Below are positions 15,984 to 24,132 of a DNA stretch of 60,522 nucleotides, piece after piece. Both the position numbers and the translations under genes were made by a program. The notes beneath the pieces were generated by a model. The model saw only the letters and a list, made by a program, of their open reading frames with translations, was not told where the DNA came from and did no database searches. The stretch is from Aeropyrum sp. (GTDB lineage Archaea; Thermoproteota; Thermoprotei_A; Sulfolobales; Acidilobaceae): NCBI GenBank assembly GCA_015523465.1, contig WAKF01000026.1, positions 1 through 60,522 of the forward strand. The letters run 5' to 3'. Every line of letters begins with the position of its first letter. The first letter of the stretch is position 1.

Positions 15984-17837
15984 TTACACGCTACACGAGC
16001 AGGTGGTCACATCCCTTACTAACACTTTACCATTACCTACCATCATGTGTACTGTGCATGGCATGCATGGATCGAAACTCCTAAGCGCTCTGAGTACGTC
16101 AAGACCCGTTATGTCATCGGGAGTACTCGTTTCTTCAAGTATAGGAGTGTTCATTGCAGCATCTTCATAAGGTCCCGGCTGTCCCCAAGGATCTCTAGGT
16201 GATGCGTTCCAGGTCGATGGCGTTATTATCTGGTAGTTATAGATCTTACGGTCCCTCAAGACTAGATGGTGAGTTAAGAACCCCCTACCAGCCTCATAGA
16301 AGCCGACCCCAATCCCTTCCTTAGGTATGTTATGCGGCGTCCAAACTCGAGTTCTTCCAGCTCTCAGGTACTCTAGCGACTTGAGGAGGAAGTGCATACC
16401 CACACCAACAACATATGCTATATGGTAAGCTCTAGCTCTGTTCCTCTCGAGAGCGTTAAGAGCCTTAGGTATCCTCCACTCTAGATCCATTTCGGGCAAG
16501 TTAGCTCCCTTAGGCACATGCATCACAAGCTTATCACCTTTGATTCTTATAAAGGGATTCTCGGGCAACTTCTTAGCAAGCACTGTAACCCAGTGCCTAG
16601 CTAATGGGCCTCCTCCCGTTTCAAAAACCATTCTATTCCATCTTGGAGCGGTCGACCACGTGTACTTCTCCTTCCAGTTCAAAGGTCCTGGCTTTGGCAA
16701 CGTAACCTTATTCCAAGGGTGGTGTAGGGTTAATTCGTTACCCAGAGGATCTCTTTCCACGATCTTCTCGTTCCATTGCTCGTAATATGCGTGTTCAACG
16801 TACTCCTCTATGCCAAGGTTTATCTCTACTAAATCTGTAGTTATTAATTCTCCTTCCTTTATAACACCGGGAGTGACAAGACGCTTTTCTCCCCACTCCC
16901 TAGCACTTTCATATCTATAAAGATCTCCCGATTCCGCGATCTCAGGGTCATCGTATATGCCACCACATATAAGATTAACTTTAGAGAATCTGCCTACCTC
17001 TTCATACTCGGGTTTAACATTGTACCAGAAGTTAATTATGTCCTCCCACACTAAAGCCATTATTTTAGCCCAGTCATAGACCTTTATCATACGTGTTAGA
17101 TAGTTAGTGAACAAGTCTGGAGTCACGGTAGTTGTTACACCGCCCGGAACCAATGTTGAAGGATGCGGGTATCTTCCAAGCATTAGGCTAAACATCTCCC
17201 TTGCAATCCTTGTTACTTGAAGAGCCTCGAGATATAGTTTACCTGTCAGAGGATTAAGCGCATCCATGATATCTATAATCTTAGTAAACCCGTGAACATC
17301 TCTATACTCTGCTAGAGTCCGTTTAGCCTCATCTACAACACTAGGGAATGATTTAGATGTGAGGGCCGTAGAATAGTCAGGGCCTGCAAGCAGGAACATG
17401 TGAGTCGAATGGTCATATATCATTTCCGCTGCCGCTGCCATATTCCTCATAGCGACTGCTAAGGGCGGAGGGCTTATCCCGTAAGCCATTTCCTGCGCCA
17501 TAACAGAGGTTACAGAGTGCACACCACCACATACTCCACACGCTCTGCTACTTATCATAGCCGCATCACGTGGGTCCCTACCCCTCAGTATGACTTCATA
17601 GCCCCTGAACAATGCTGCCACACTCCTAGCATCAACAACCTTCCTATTATCAACATCTATTTTCACATAGAAGGCTAGGTCCCCTGCTACACGTGATACG
17701 GGATCCCAGAATATCTCTTTAAGCCTAAGCTTACCCCCCTTACCGCCATTACCTTCGTCCCCATTACCCCCTTCATGCTTATGCTTGTGCATATCCTCTT
17801 CTCTACACGCTTCCCAAGACATCCTATCTAGGCACAT
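15984..17837 (-). CDS. [NiFe] hydrogenase large subunit, group 1h-like
   Basis: The catalytic subunit (617 residues) holding the NiFe(CN)2CO site. The L1 motif is RACGVCGGVHS and the L2 motif is DPCMPCTVH, followed by about 20 residues expected to be cleaved by the maturation protease. Long blocks resemble actinobacterial HhyL/HucL, including NPLTGKLYLEALQVTR, RYPHPSTLVPGGV, ETGGGPLARHW, ALERNRARAYH and GQPGPYEDAAMNTPI. An N-terminal extension contains MHKHKHEGGN and a Gly/Asn-rich run. ATG 17837 is fixed by a strong GGAGGTGA that includes the stop codon of the small-subunit gene. No signal peptide, so probably cytoplasmic or at the inner face of the membrane. Confidence 0.95.
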   Translation of the reverse strand: MCLDRMSWEACREEDMHKHKHEGGNGDEGNGGKGGKLRLKEIFWDPVSRVAGDLAFYVKIDVDNRKVVDARSVAALFRGYEVILRGRDPRDAAMISSRACGVCGGVHSVTSVMAQEMAYGISPPPLAVAMRNMAAAAEMIYDHSTHMFLLAGPDYSTALTSKSFPSVVDEAKRTLAEYRDVHGFTKIIDIMDALNPLTGKLYLEALQVTRIAREMFSLMLGRYPHPSTLVPGGVTTTVTPDLFTNYLTRMIKVYDWAKIMALVWEDIINFWYNVKPEYEEVGRFSKVNLICGGIYDDPEIAESGDLYRYESAREWGEKRLVTPGVIKEGELITTDLVEINLGIEEYVEHAYYEQWNEKIVERDPLGNELTLHHPWNKVTLPKPGPLNWKEKYTWSTAPRWNRMVFETGGGPLARHWVTVLAKKLPENPFIRIKGDKLVMHVPKGANLPEMDLEWRIPKALNALERNRARAYHIAYVVGVGMHFLLKSLEYLRAGRTRVWTPHNIPKEGIGVGFYEAGRGFLTHHLVLRDRKIYNYQIITPSTWNASPRDPWGQPGPYEDAAMNTPILEETSTPDDITGLDVLRALRSFDPCMPCTVHMMVGNGKVLVRDVTTCSCSV

Positions 17838-17846
17838 GCTATCAGC

Positions 17847-18932
17847 TCACCTCCCGCTCATCTTCATCAGCTCCAGCCTCAACTTCTTCCTCTTCCACCT
17901 CGGGTTAGTATCGGTCTCCAGCTTCAGAGTCAAATCTCTGCCAACTCTCTTTATGAGCCCTGGTAGCCCCAGCCTATCGGATATCATACTAAGCTTATGC
18001 CGGAAGGTTGGGGTGTAGAAGGGTGAGAATGCGTCTGGGAACCCGGGCATTGTGCATCCAATACAAGGTCCTCCCATGTTAGTTACGCCTCCTACCCCGT
18101 TAATCCAGCCCACCTTGTTGACATTGCATTTAACTACCGGACCCCAACAGCCAAGGGATAAGAGGCACTCTTTGTCCCCAAACTCGCGCGCAAAGTTGCC
18201 CTCCTCAGCATAGCCTGCTCTAGGACATGCTTGCCTGTTTGTGTCGCCATATGCGAACTTAGGTCTTCCTAGTTCGTCTAGCTCCGGCGGCGGGGCTAGG
18301 CCTATAGCATAGAGGATGATCATGGCGACTGTCTTCATGAAATTATCGCCCTGAGGAGGACATCCAGGGACATTTATTATTGGGAGGCCAAGCTTACTTC
18401 TATAATCGGGGCCCAAGAATTCTAGCAAGCCCATAGCGTTAGTAGGGTTTCCTCTAGCCGCCGGGATGCCACCCCAGGCAGCACAGGTACCTATAGCAAT
18501 AACTGCTAGCGCATTAGGAGCAAGCCTTTTTAACCACTCTGACGTAGTTATAGGCTTATTCCTCTTCTTATCGAAACCTAATGCAGCCCACCAGCCGCCA
18601 GTCCTCTCAGCTATGCTTTCATCAGGCACCGAGCCTTCCAGAACCACTACATAAGGACCTAACTCGCCTTTAGCAGCCTTCTCGTAGTATGATACCAGCT
18701 CTTCTCCAGCCTCTACAGCTAGGACCGGGTGAATTAATACTACGCGGGGAAGACCAGGGATCCTACCCCCGAGTACGTCTTCAAGCGACGGGTTAGTAGC
18801 ACCAGCAACAGATATAGTACATCCATCACAGCCTAATCCTGTCGACAACCATAGAATGTATATTGTATCAACTTTCTTCTTTTCCTGGGATACCTCGTTG
18901 TCGGCACCTGTATTTTGTTGTTGAACTTCCAA
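17847..18932 (-). CDS. [NiFe] hydrogenase small subunit without Tat signal
   Basis: The electron-transfer subunit (361 residues). Proximal-cluster cysteines are C35 and C38 (GCDGCT), C150 (GTCAAWGG) and C191 (NVPGCPP). Distal-cluster candidates are C236, C256 and C262, and medial ones are C269, C290 and C293 (GGPCIGC). The residue normally a His distal ligand, three before C236, is Arg233. The block FLGPDYRSKLGLPIINVPGCP matches group 1h style. There is no twin-arginine leader or C-terminal membrane anchor; the first 22 residues are polar. TTG 18932 opens the six-gene operon. H2 oxidation feeding a quinone or soluble acceptor is inferred. Confidence 0.93.
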   Translation of the reverse strand: MEVQQQNTGADNEVSQEKKKVDTIYILWLSTGLGCDGCTISVAGATNPSLEDVLGGRIPGLPRVVLIHPVLAVEAGEELVSYYEKAAKGELGPYVVVLEGSVPDESIAERTGGWWAALGFDKKRNKPITTSEWLKRLAPNALAVIAIGTCAAWGGIPAARGNPTNAMGLLEFLGPDYRSKLGLPIINVPGCPPQGDNFMKTVAMIILYAIGLAPPPELDELGRPKFAYGDTNRQACPRAGYAEEGNFAREFGDKECLLSLGCWGPVVKCNVNKVGWINGVGGVTNMGGPCIGCTMPGFPDAFSPFYTPTFRHKLSMISDRLGLPGLIKRVGRDLTLKLETDTNPRWKRKKLRLELMKMSGR

Positions 18933-18950
18933 CTAGATCCCTATAATTTA

Positions 18951-18980
18951 ACGTTAACGTCTACCACCATATATAATTAT
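18951..18980 (-). promoter_or_regulatory. hydrogenase operon promoter and palindromic operator candidate
   Basis: A TATA-like stretch (ATAATTATATATG on the minus strand, about 18968-18980) lies about 40-48 nt upstream of the small-subunit start at 18932. Between TATA box and start is the perfect palindrome ACGTTAACGT (18951-18960), positioned where a repressor or activator would touch the initiation region. The start site itself is inferred. Confidence 0.5.
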
Positions 18981-19021
18981 ATCCTAAATTAGACAGTATA
19001 AAATTCCCAACCAAGACTTAA

Positions 19022-19036
19022 CCTTATAAAATATAA
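19022..19036 (+). promoter_or_regulatory. promoter (TATA box) of ABC importer operon
   Basis: CTTATAAAATATAAC lies about 24-38 nt upstream of ATG 19060, and GGGTG provides an SD about 7 nt before the start. It faces the hydrogenase promoter across a 127-nt divergent intergenic region. Confidence 0.5.
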
Positions 19037-19059
19037 CTTTTAAGCTTGGGTGCTTATAA

Positions 19060-20232
19060 ATGCAACTAATGCTTAGCAATAGGCTAGCATTAGTTGCAGT
19101 TTTAATAGCGGCGATCTTAGCGATAGGCGTAATCGCTTATCTTATTCTATCACCAGGTAGCGGAGAAGAAACCGTTACCGAAGCCCCTGCATCAACAAGG
19201 GAAGCCAAGGAAACTGCAACCATCACCCAGAGCCCTGTAGCCGAAGAGGAAAAGGAAGAGCAAAAAGAAGAATTAATCCCCTTCAGGTTTCAATCTGGCT
19301 ACGGCATAAGGGTTATACCCGATATTGGAATTGCCTTTAACGTCTTTGAGCAATGCGGACTTAGGCTAGAAGGAGGTGGGCCTCAGAAGATAGCTGGGAG
19401 AGAAGTAGTAGCACCCTACATAGTTGGCGGCAGGCCAGAACCTATTCTTAAGGGCGACGCCTACGGAGGAGTACTACCTACGCTATTAAGCCTAAAGCCT
19501 ATCGAGCAGGGGGCTCCGCTCAAGGTGGTGGCTTCGCTTTCCGATGCTTCACACCCAATAATTGTTGTAAGGAAAGACCTGAATGTAAAAAGCCCCGAGG
19601 ATCTGAAAGGCCTTAAGATAGCTACTACGCGTCCAGGTTTCCCACCCCACTTAACCTTACTCAACTTACTCGAGAAGGTGGGGCTTAGCGAAAAAGATGT
19701 AGAGATTATAAGCGTCTCGGGCGGCCCTCTAGGACCCATAGTATTGAATATGCTTAAAAAAGGCGAAGTGGACGCTGCTAGCCTACCTCCCCAAGAAGCA
19801 GCCTACGTCCTTTCCCAGGGTGTTGCAAAGCTCCTAGAGATCGATGTAGAGCTTGAAAAGATCCTTTTCACTTCGGTAATAGTTAACTCTAAGTGGGCAG
19901 AAGAGAATCCTGAAGCAGTAGTTAGGCTAATCTGTGCTGTTGATAAGATATTAGAGATAATACACACAGAAGACCCTGAGATAGTTGCCGACGCCCTTCT
20001 CAACAATACTCCCCCGGAAATACGCGAGTACTATAGTCAATTCGATAGAGAGACGGTTGTCCTCTACATTACTCTTCTACGTGAAGGATTCTCGAGGAGC
20101 GTTGAAATAGATATGGAAGCAGTAGAGAATATAATAGAGATTGCAAAGAAGCTGGGTATAGTATCGCAGCTAACGCCGGAACAGGTTGTGGACACAAAAT
20201 ATCTCGAAGAGTACTTAAAGCAAAAAAGATAA
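19060..20232 (+). CDS. ABC transporter substrate-binding protein (NMT1/TauA/SsuA-like)
   Basis: A 390-residue extracytoplasmic binding protein. It has an N-terminal hydrophobic signal or membrane anchor (about 8-31), then an acidic Glu/Thr-rich linker (about 34-72), then a periplasmic-binding type II domain with SPEDLKGLKIATTRPG, the hinge region and EVDAASLPPQEA. The family carries nitrate, sulfonates, taurine, thiamine precursors, bicarbonate or small aromatic compounds. No residues fix the ligand here. The linker and retained N-terminal helix suggest tethering to the membrane. First gene of the ABC-FmdE cluster beside the hydrogenase. Confidence 0.88.
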   Translation: MQLMLSNRLALVAVLIAAILAIGVIAYLILSPGSGEETVTEAPASTREAKETATITQSPVAEEEKEEQKEELIPFRFQSGYGIRVIPDIGIAFNVFEQCGLRLEGGGPQKIAGREVVAPYIVGGRPEPILKGDAYGGVLPTLLSLKPIEQGAPLKVVASLSDASHPIIVVRKDLNVKSPEDLKGLKIATTRPGFPPHLTLLNLLEKVGLSEKDVEIISVSGGPLGPIVLNMLKKGEVDAASLPPQEAAYVLSQGVAKLLEIDVELEKILFTSVIVNSKWAEENPEAVVRLICAVDKILEIIHTEDPEIVADALLNNTPPEIREYYSQFDRETVVLYITLLREGFSRSVEIDMEAVENIIEIAKKLGIVSQLTPEQVVDTKYLEEYLKQKR

Positions 20233-20235
20233 AGG

Positions 20236-20976
20236 GTGTCTCCGGAATTGCCCCCTATTAAGGTTGCCCTTGAACAATGCAACGTCTTTTATGGAAGCCT
20301 TCAAGTCCTTGACGAGTTAACCCTTAACGTCAAGGAGGGCGAATTTGTGGCTATTGTAGGTCCTAGCGGCTGCGGTAAGACTACCTTACTCAACCTCATA
20401 GCTGGTATTCTTGAGAAGGCAACTATTAATTGTAGAAAGCGCGAAGTCAAGGCTTCTAAGGTAGGCTATGCTACTCAGGAAGATCTTTTACTTCCTTGGA
20501 GGACTGTGTGGGGTAACATATTATTGCCGTTAGAGCTACTACGTGTTAAGCCTGACACCAGCTATCTTAAACGGCTTCTGAGTATATCTGGGTTGGCGGA
20601 TTTCATAGATTATCGACCCCATCAGCTTTCAGGGGGGATGAGGAAGAGGGTTGTCTTACTCCGTGCATTATCTTTGAAGCCGGACCTCCTACTCCTTGAC
20701 GAGCCCTTTGCTAACATTGATGCATACACGAAGATCCAGCTTCAAAGGCTTTTAATGAAGCTTCTCTCTAACCTGAGAACAACAACTATACTAGTAACTC
20801 ACGATATAGAGGAGGCAGTGTCTCTAAGCAATAGGATCGTAATACTATCAAGGAGGCCTGCAAGGGTAGTGAAGGCTATTGAGGTAGAAGCTCCTTGGCC
20901 TCGCGACCCCCTGGAGGCTAGGAGGGAATTGAAGGATTACATAAATGAGGTGTACGGTTATGTCTTCAATAAGTAG
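20236..20976 (+). CDS. ABC transporter ATP-binding protein (TauB/SsuB-like)
   Basis: A 246-residue ATPase of the nitrate/sulfonate/taurine importer class. Walker A is GPSGCGKTT, the Q-loop follows in GYATQEDLLLPWRT, the signature is LSGGMRKRV, Walker B is LLLLDEPFANID and the switch His is in THDIEEAV. The DLLLPWRT loop after the Q-loop is characteristic of this class. GTG 20236 starts 3 nt after the binding-protein gene; TTG 20248 is a possible alternative. It energises uptake with the neighbouring permease. Confidence 0.92.
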   Translation: MSPELPPIKVALEQCNVFYGSLQVLDELTLNVKEGEFVAIVGPSGCGKTTLLNLIAGILEKATINCRKREVKASKVGYATQEDLLLPWRTVWGNILLPLELLRVKPDTSYLKRLLSISGLADFIDYRPHQLSGGMRKRVVLLRALSLKPDLLLLDEPFANIDAYTKIQLQRLLMKLLSNLRTTTILVTHDIEEAVSLSNRIVILSRRPARVVKAIEVEAPWPRDPLEARRELKDYINEVYGYVFNK

Positions 20977-21739
20977 CTTGTTACTAATTGTTAAAAAGGT
21001 AGCTGCAATAGCTGGCTTTTGGGTTGTCATAATAGTTGTGTGGCAAACGTTGGTTAGTTATGGAGTTCTACCTGAGTATATCTTTGGCTCGCCGCTAGGG
21101 GTTTATTACGAATTCCAAAGGTACGTGGAAATAGGGTTTATTTATGTAGATGTGCCTATAACTTATACAGAGGCTTTTGCAGGTCTTATTTTAGGGATAA
21201 CACTCGGCGTTACACTGGCTATAATAGGAGCGTTTTACACGGGGCTCGTGGAACCCATAATAATCACTTTCAAGTCAATACCCCACATACTTATTGCCGC
21301 TATGATTATAACGCTCCTCGGTGTCGGGGTGCTCCCAAAAATACTAATATCAATGGTGTTTTCCTTCTCCATAGTGTTCTTCAACGTATATGCCGGTATG
21401 ACTTCGATAAGCCACAACCTAATATCGCTATTTAAACTTTATAAAGCTAGCCGGAGAGATATGCTATTGAAACTCCTCTTACCCTACGCCATACTATGGC
21501 TTTCTGCCTCCTTAAGGCAAGCGTTCCTGCTCTCATTCTCGGGGGCATTTCTAGGCGAGTTTCTCGCGGCACGCTACGGCCTCGGTTATAGGCTTCAGTA
21601 TTATATAACAGTTTACAACACTAACGGGGTATGGGTTATAGCAGTACTGATTATGGTTCCTACCCTGATCTTCCTAGCTATATTAAGGGTTATAGAGAGG
21701 AAAGTGAAGGAAATCTATGGCCTAAGCGGGGCTCATTAG
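20960..21739 (+). CDS. ABC transporter permease (TauC/SsuC-like)
   Basis: An integral membrane protein of about 259 residues with six hydrophobic segments. The EAA-type coupling loop is present in LFKLYKASRRDMLLKLLLPYA, and the GEFLAARYGLGYRLQYYI segment is typical of TauC/SsuC permeases. ATG 20960 is chosen because GAGGTG lies 7 nt upstream; ATG 20945 is in frame but sits directly over that SD. The gene overlaps the ATPase gene by 17 nt, so the two are translationally coupled. Third member of the importer. Confidence 0.9.
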   Translation: MSSISSLLLIVKKVAAIAGFWVVIIVVWQTLVSYGVLPEYIFGSPLGVYYEFQRYVEIGFIYVDVPITYTEAFAGLILGITLGVTLAIIGAFYTGLVEPIIITFKSIPHILIAAMIITLLGVGVLPKILISMVFSFSIVFFNVYAGMTSISHNLISLFKLYKASRRDMLLKLLLPYAILWLSASLRQAFLLSFSGAFLGEFLAARYGLGYRLQYYITVYNTNGVWVIAVLIMVPTLIFLAILRVIERKVKEIYGLSGAH

Positions 21740-21813
21740 ATTCTCTATTGTGAATCCATGTTAACGCTTTTTACTTAATTAAGAACTATTACCATAATAA
21801 TAGGTGTCCCTCT

Positions 21814-22632
21814 TTGGAAGCAAGTAGAGAAGGCCAAGAAAGCATCGTGCCAGAACTCGAACCAAGGATATTTTACAATCCTAGGTACGAGATTAACGAA
21901 CTTGTTAAAAGAGGCGATATGCGGAAGTTAATGATAAAGGCTGCAGAGCTTCACGGTCATTTCTGCATTGGTCTTGCTATGGGCGTTAAAGCTAGCATGC
22001 TTGCCCTGAAGGAGCTTGGTGTCGAACTGCCTGAAAGGGATGTGACAGAGCATGTTAGGCACGAGCTAATAGCGGTCGTAGACAACAACTTATGCTTCGC
22101 TGACGGAGTGCAAATGATCATAGGGGCTACACTAGGTAATAATAGTCTTGTATTCAGGGATATGGGTAAGATCTCGTTGACTCTTATCGATAAAAAGAGT
22201 AAAAGGGCCGTTAGGGTAACCATGATTAAGCCTTTCACCTCGCCTACCATAGAGAACGAGAAGTTCCAGGAACTATTTAGGAAGGTTATGGTAAGACGAG
22301 AACAGGTTCCCAAGAAGGAAGCTGAGGCCTTTAGGAGCATGATGGATCGTGCCTCCCTTGAAGTCCTATCACTACCTGAAAACGAGTACTTCAAAGTCGA
22401 GAAGTTTGAAGTAGAAGATGTAAACGACGAAGCCTTCAAAGGGCCCTCAGTACAATGGGTTAAATGCGCCCATTGTGGAGGCCTCGTAATTGAGTCAAAG
22501 GCCTTCAAAAAAGAAGATCAAGGGAAGAAATATTACTGTGCCGATTGCGCCGGCGAAAAGGTCTATTCCGTGGTTGGCAGGAAAATTGACAAGATAAGCC
22601 TTAGCGATATAGCTAGGCTAATTAGAATGTAG
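21814..22632 (+). CDS. FmdE family protein with C-terminal zinc ribbon
   Basis: A 272-residue protein of the FwdE/FmdE family. The HGHFCIGLAMGVKA motif (about residues 48-61) supplies the His/Cys metal site of this fold, and HELIAVVDNNLCFADGVQMI continues the conserved core. A C-terminal zinc ribbon (CAHCGG and CADCAG, about 214-250) resembles that of the formylmethanofuran dehydrogenase E subunit. No formylmethanofuran dehydrogenase genes are present. It follows the ABC importer by 74 nt on the same strand. A role in handling the imported ligand or a metal for the hydrogenase or molybdoenzymes is possible. TTG 21814 has GGTG upstream. Confidence 0.82.
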   Translation: MEASREGQESIVPELEPRIFYNPRYEINELVKRGDMRKLMIKAAELHGHFCIGLAMGVKASMLALKELGVELPERDVTEHVRHELIAVVDNNLCFADGVQMIIGATLGNNSLVFRDMGKISLTLIDKKSKRAVRVTMIKPFTSPTIENEKFQELFRKVMVRREQVPKKEAEAFRSMMDRASLEVLSLPENEYFKVEKFEVEDVNDEAFKGPSVQWVKCAHCGGLVIESKAFKKEDQGKKYYCADCAGEKVYSVVGRKIDKISLSDIARLIRM

Positions 22633-22700
22633 CCTCCACTAAAGACTCTATTGATTGAATAGAACATTATAATCTGGAATTAAAAGGCTAATAGGTGAGA

Positions 22701-23678
22701 TTATGTTTTTATCTCTTTAAGTAGCCTCTCTGCGGCCCTTCTTGCTAGTTCGTGAGATAGAGTAAAAGCTGCTGTTACATTCTCTTTGAAAACCTCTTCT
22801 AGCTCACTTTTAGTCTCGTTTATCACTTCTTCTAGGGACTTTGATAGCATTGCTTCAGCCATTAGTTTAGCTAGGAGTATTCTTCGTGATGTTAGCCTCT
22901 TAGCGGCTACCCCGCTTTTCTTAAGATATTCCCAGTGCTCCTCTATAGCGTCTACTAGCTTGTCTACTCCTTGACCTAAAACTGCGCTGGTCTTTACTAG
23001 TCTTGGAGCCCAGCCTTCGCCCCTTCCTATGCCCTCTTTTTCTAGGGCAAATTGTAGGTATGCTGCTGTCTTGTTTGCCTCTGGCTTGTCGCTCTTATTA
23101 ACCACGTATATGTCTCCTATCTCCATGACCCCGGCCTTTAGCATTTGTATGTCGTCCCCAGCCCCGGGCATTGTGACTACTACTATCGTGTGGGCTGCGT
23201 GGGCTACGTCCACCTCGCTTTGCCCCACGCCTACAGTTTCTATCACGATCTTTTCGTAGCCCAGGGCGTCGAAGACTTCTATCATTGCCAGGGCCGCCAT
23301 GCTCAAGCCACCCTTTAGGCCCCTCGTCGGTATGCTCCTTATGAAAACCCCGGGGTCTGCCGCGTGTTCCTGCATCCTGAGCCTATCGCCCATAATGCTC
23401 CCGCCGCTGTATGGGCTCGAGGGGTCGATCGCTATTACTGCCACCTTGTAGCCTCTCCTTCTCAGATGAGTTATGACCCTTGAGACGAGAGTGCTCTTCC
23501 CAGCCCCTGGTATGCCCGTGAATCCTATGACCTGGGCGTTCCCAGCCCTAGGGGCCACCTTGGCTAGGACCTGCAGTGCCTGGGGCCCCGGATGCTCTAC
23601 AAGCGTTAAGAGCCTGCCGAGGGCCCTAAGCTTCCCCTGCGAGGCTAGGCTTAGCAGCCTGTCAACGTCAACCCTCAA
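22701..23678 (-). CDS. meaB: MeaB/ArgK-type GTPase, B12-dependent mutase chaperone
   Basis: A 325-residue G3E-family GTPase that gates cofactor loading and protects adenosylcobalamin mutases from inactivation. Walker A is GIPGAGKST; further motifs are [27 protein letters not shown] (switch region) and NKSD (guanine specificity). Length matches MeaB. It overlaps the B12-binding subunit gene by 11 nt, giving a mutase large subunit, B12 subunit, MeaB operon. It is convergent with the FmdE gene. Confidence 0.93.
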   Translation of the reverse strand: MRVDVDRLLSLASQGKLRALGRLLTLVEHPGPQALQVLAKVAPRAGNAQVIGFTGIPGAGKSTLVSRVITHLRRRGYKVAVIAIDPSSPYSGGSIMGDRLRMQEHAADPGVFIRSIPTRGLKGGLSMAALAMIEVFDALGYEKIVIETVGVGQSEVDVAHAAHTIVVVTMPGAGDDIQMLKAGVMEIGDIYVVNKSDKPEANKTAAYLQFALEKEGIGRGEGWAPRLVKTSAVLGQGVDKLVDAIEEHWEYLKKSGVAAKRLTSRRILLAKLMAEAMLSKSLEEVINETKSELEEVFKENVTAAFTLSHELARRAAERLLKEIKT

Positions 23679-24132
23679 CCCTCGCTAGCCCCTCCGCCTC
23701 CTCCCTACTCCTCTTCTCCTCCGCAAGCCTCCTAACTTTCTCTATAATCTCCTTCAGGCTCGTACCGGGAAGGAATACGTCTCTAACACCCATCTCCTTA
23801 AGGGGCTCAATGTCTAGTACTGGTATGGTGCCGCCCAGCACTACCGGTATGTCTTCAGCTCCCAGCTCCTCAAGCTTTCTTAGGAGCCTCCGCATTAAGT
23901 GAATGTGGGCTCCGTTTAGTATGCTAACCCCTATAACATCAACGTCTTCTTGCACGGCGGCCATAGCCACCTGCTCTGGAGTCTGCCTCAGCCCTGTATA
24001 GATTACCTCGAAGCCCGCGTCCCTGAGAGCCCTAGCTACGACCTTAGCCCCCCTGTCGTGCCCGTCTAAGCCCATCTTGGCTACCAGCACTTTATACCTC
24101 CTAGTACTCTGGGGGCTCGACATAAACCCCAT
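23668..24132 (-). CDS. acyl-CoA mutase small subunit, B12-binding
   Basis: A 154-residue cobalamin-binding Rossmann domain. It contains the base-off/His-on motif DGHDRGAKV (DxHxxG, with the lower axial His ligand), [12 protein letters not shown] and VVLGGTIP. This is the separately encoded small subunit of archaeal two-subunit acyl-CoA mutases. It overlaps the large-subunit gene by 32 nt and the MeaB gene by 11 nt. Substrate specificity lies in the large subunit. Confidence 0.93.
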   Translation of the reverse strand: MGFMSSPQSTRRYKVLVAKMGLDGHDRGAKVVARALRDAGFEVIYTGLRQTPEQVAMAAVQEDVDVIGVSILNGAHIHLMRRLLRKLEELGAEDIPVVLGGTIPVLDIEPLKEMGVRDVFLPGTSLKEIIEKVRRLAEEKRSREEAEGLARVEG

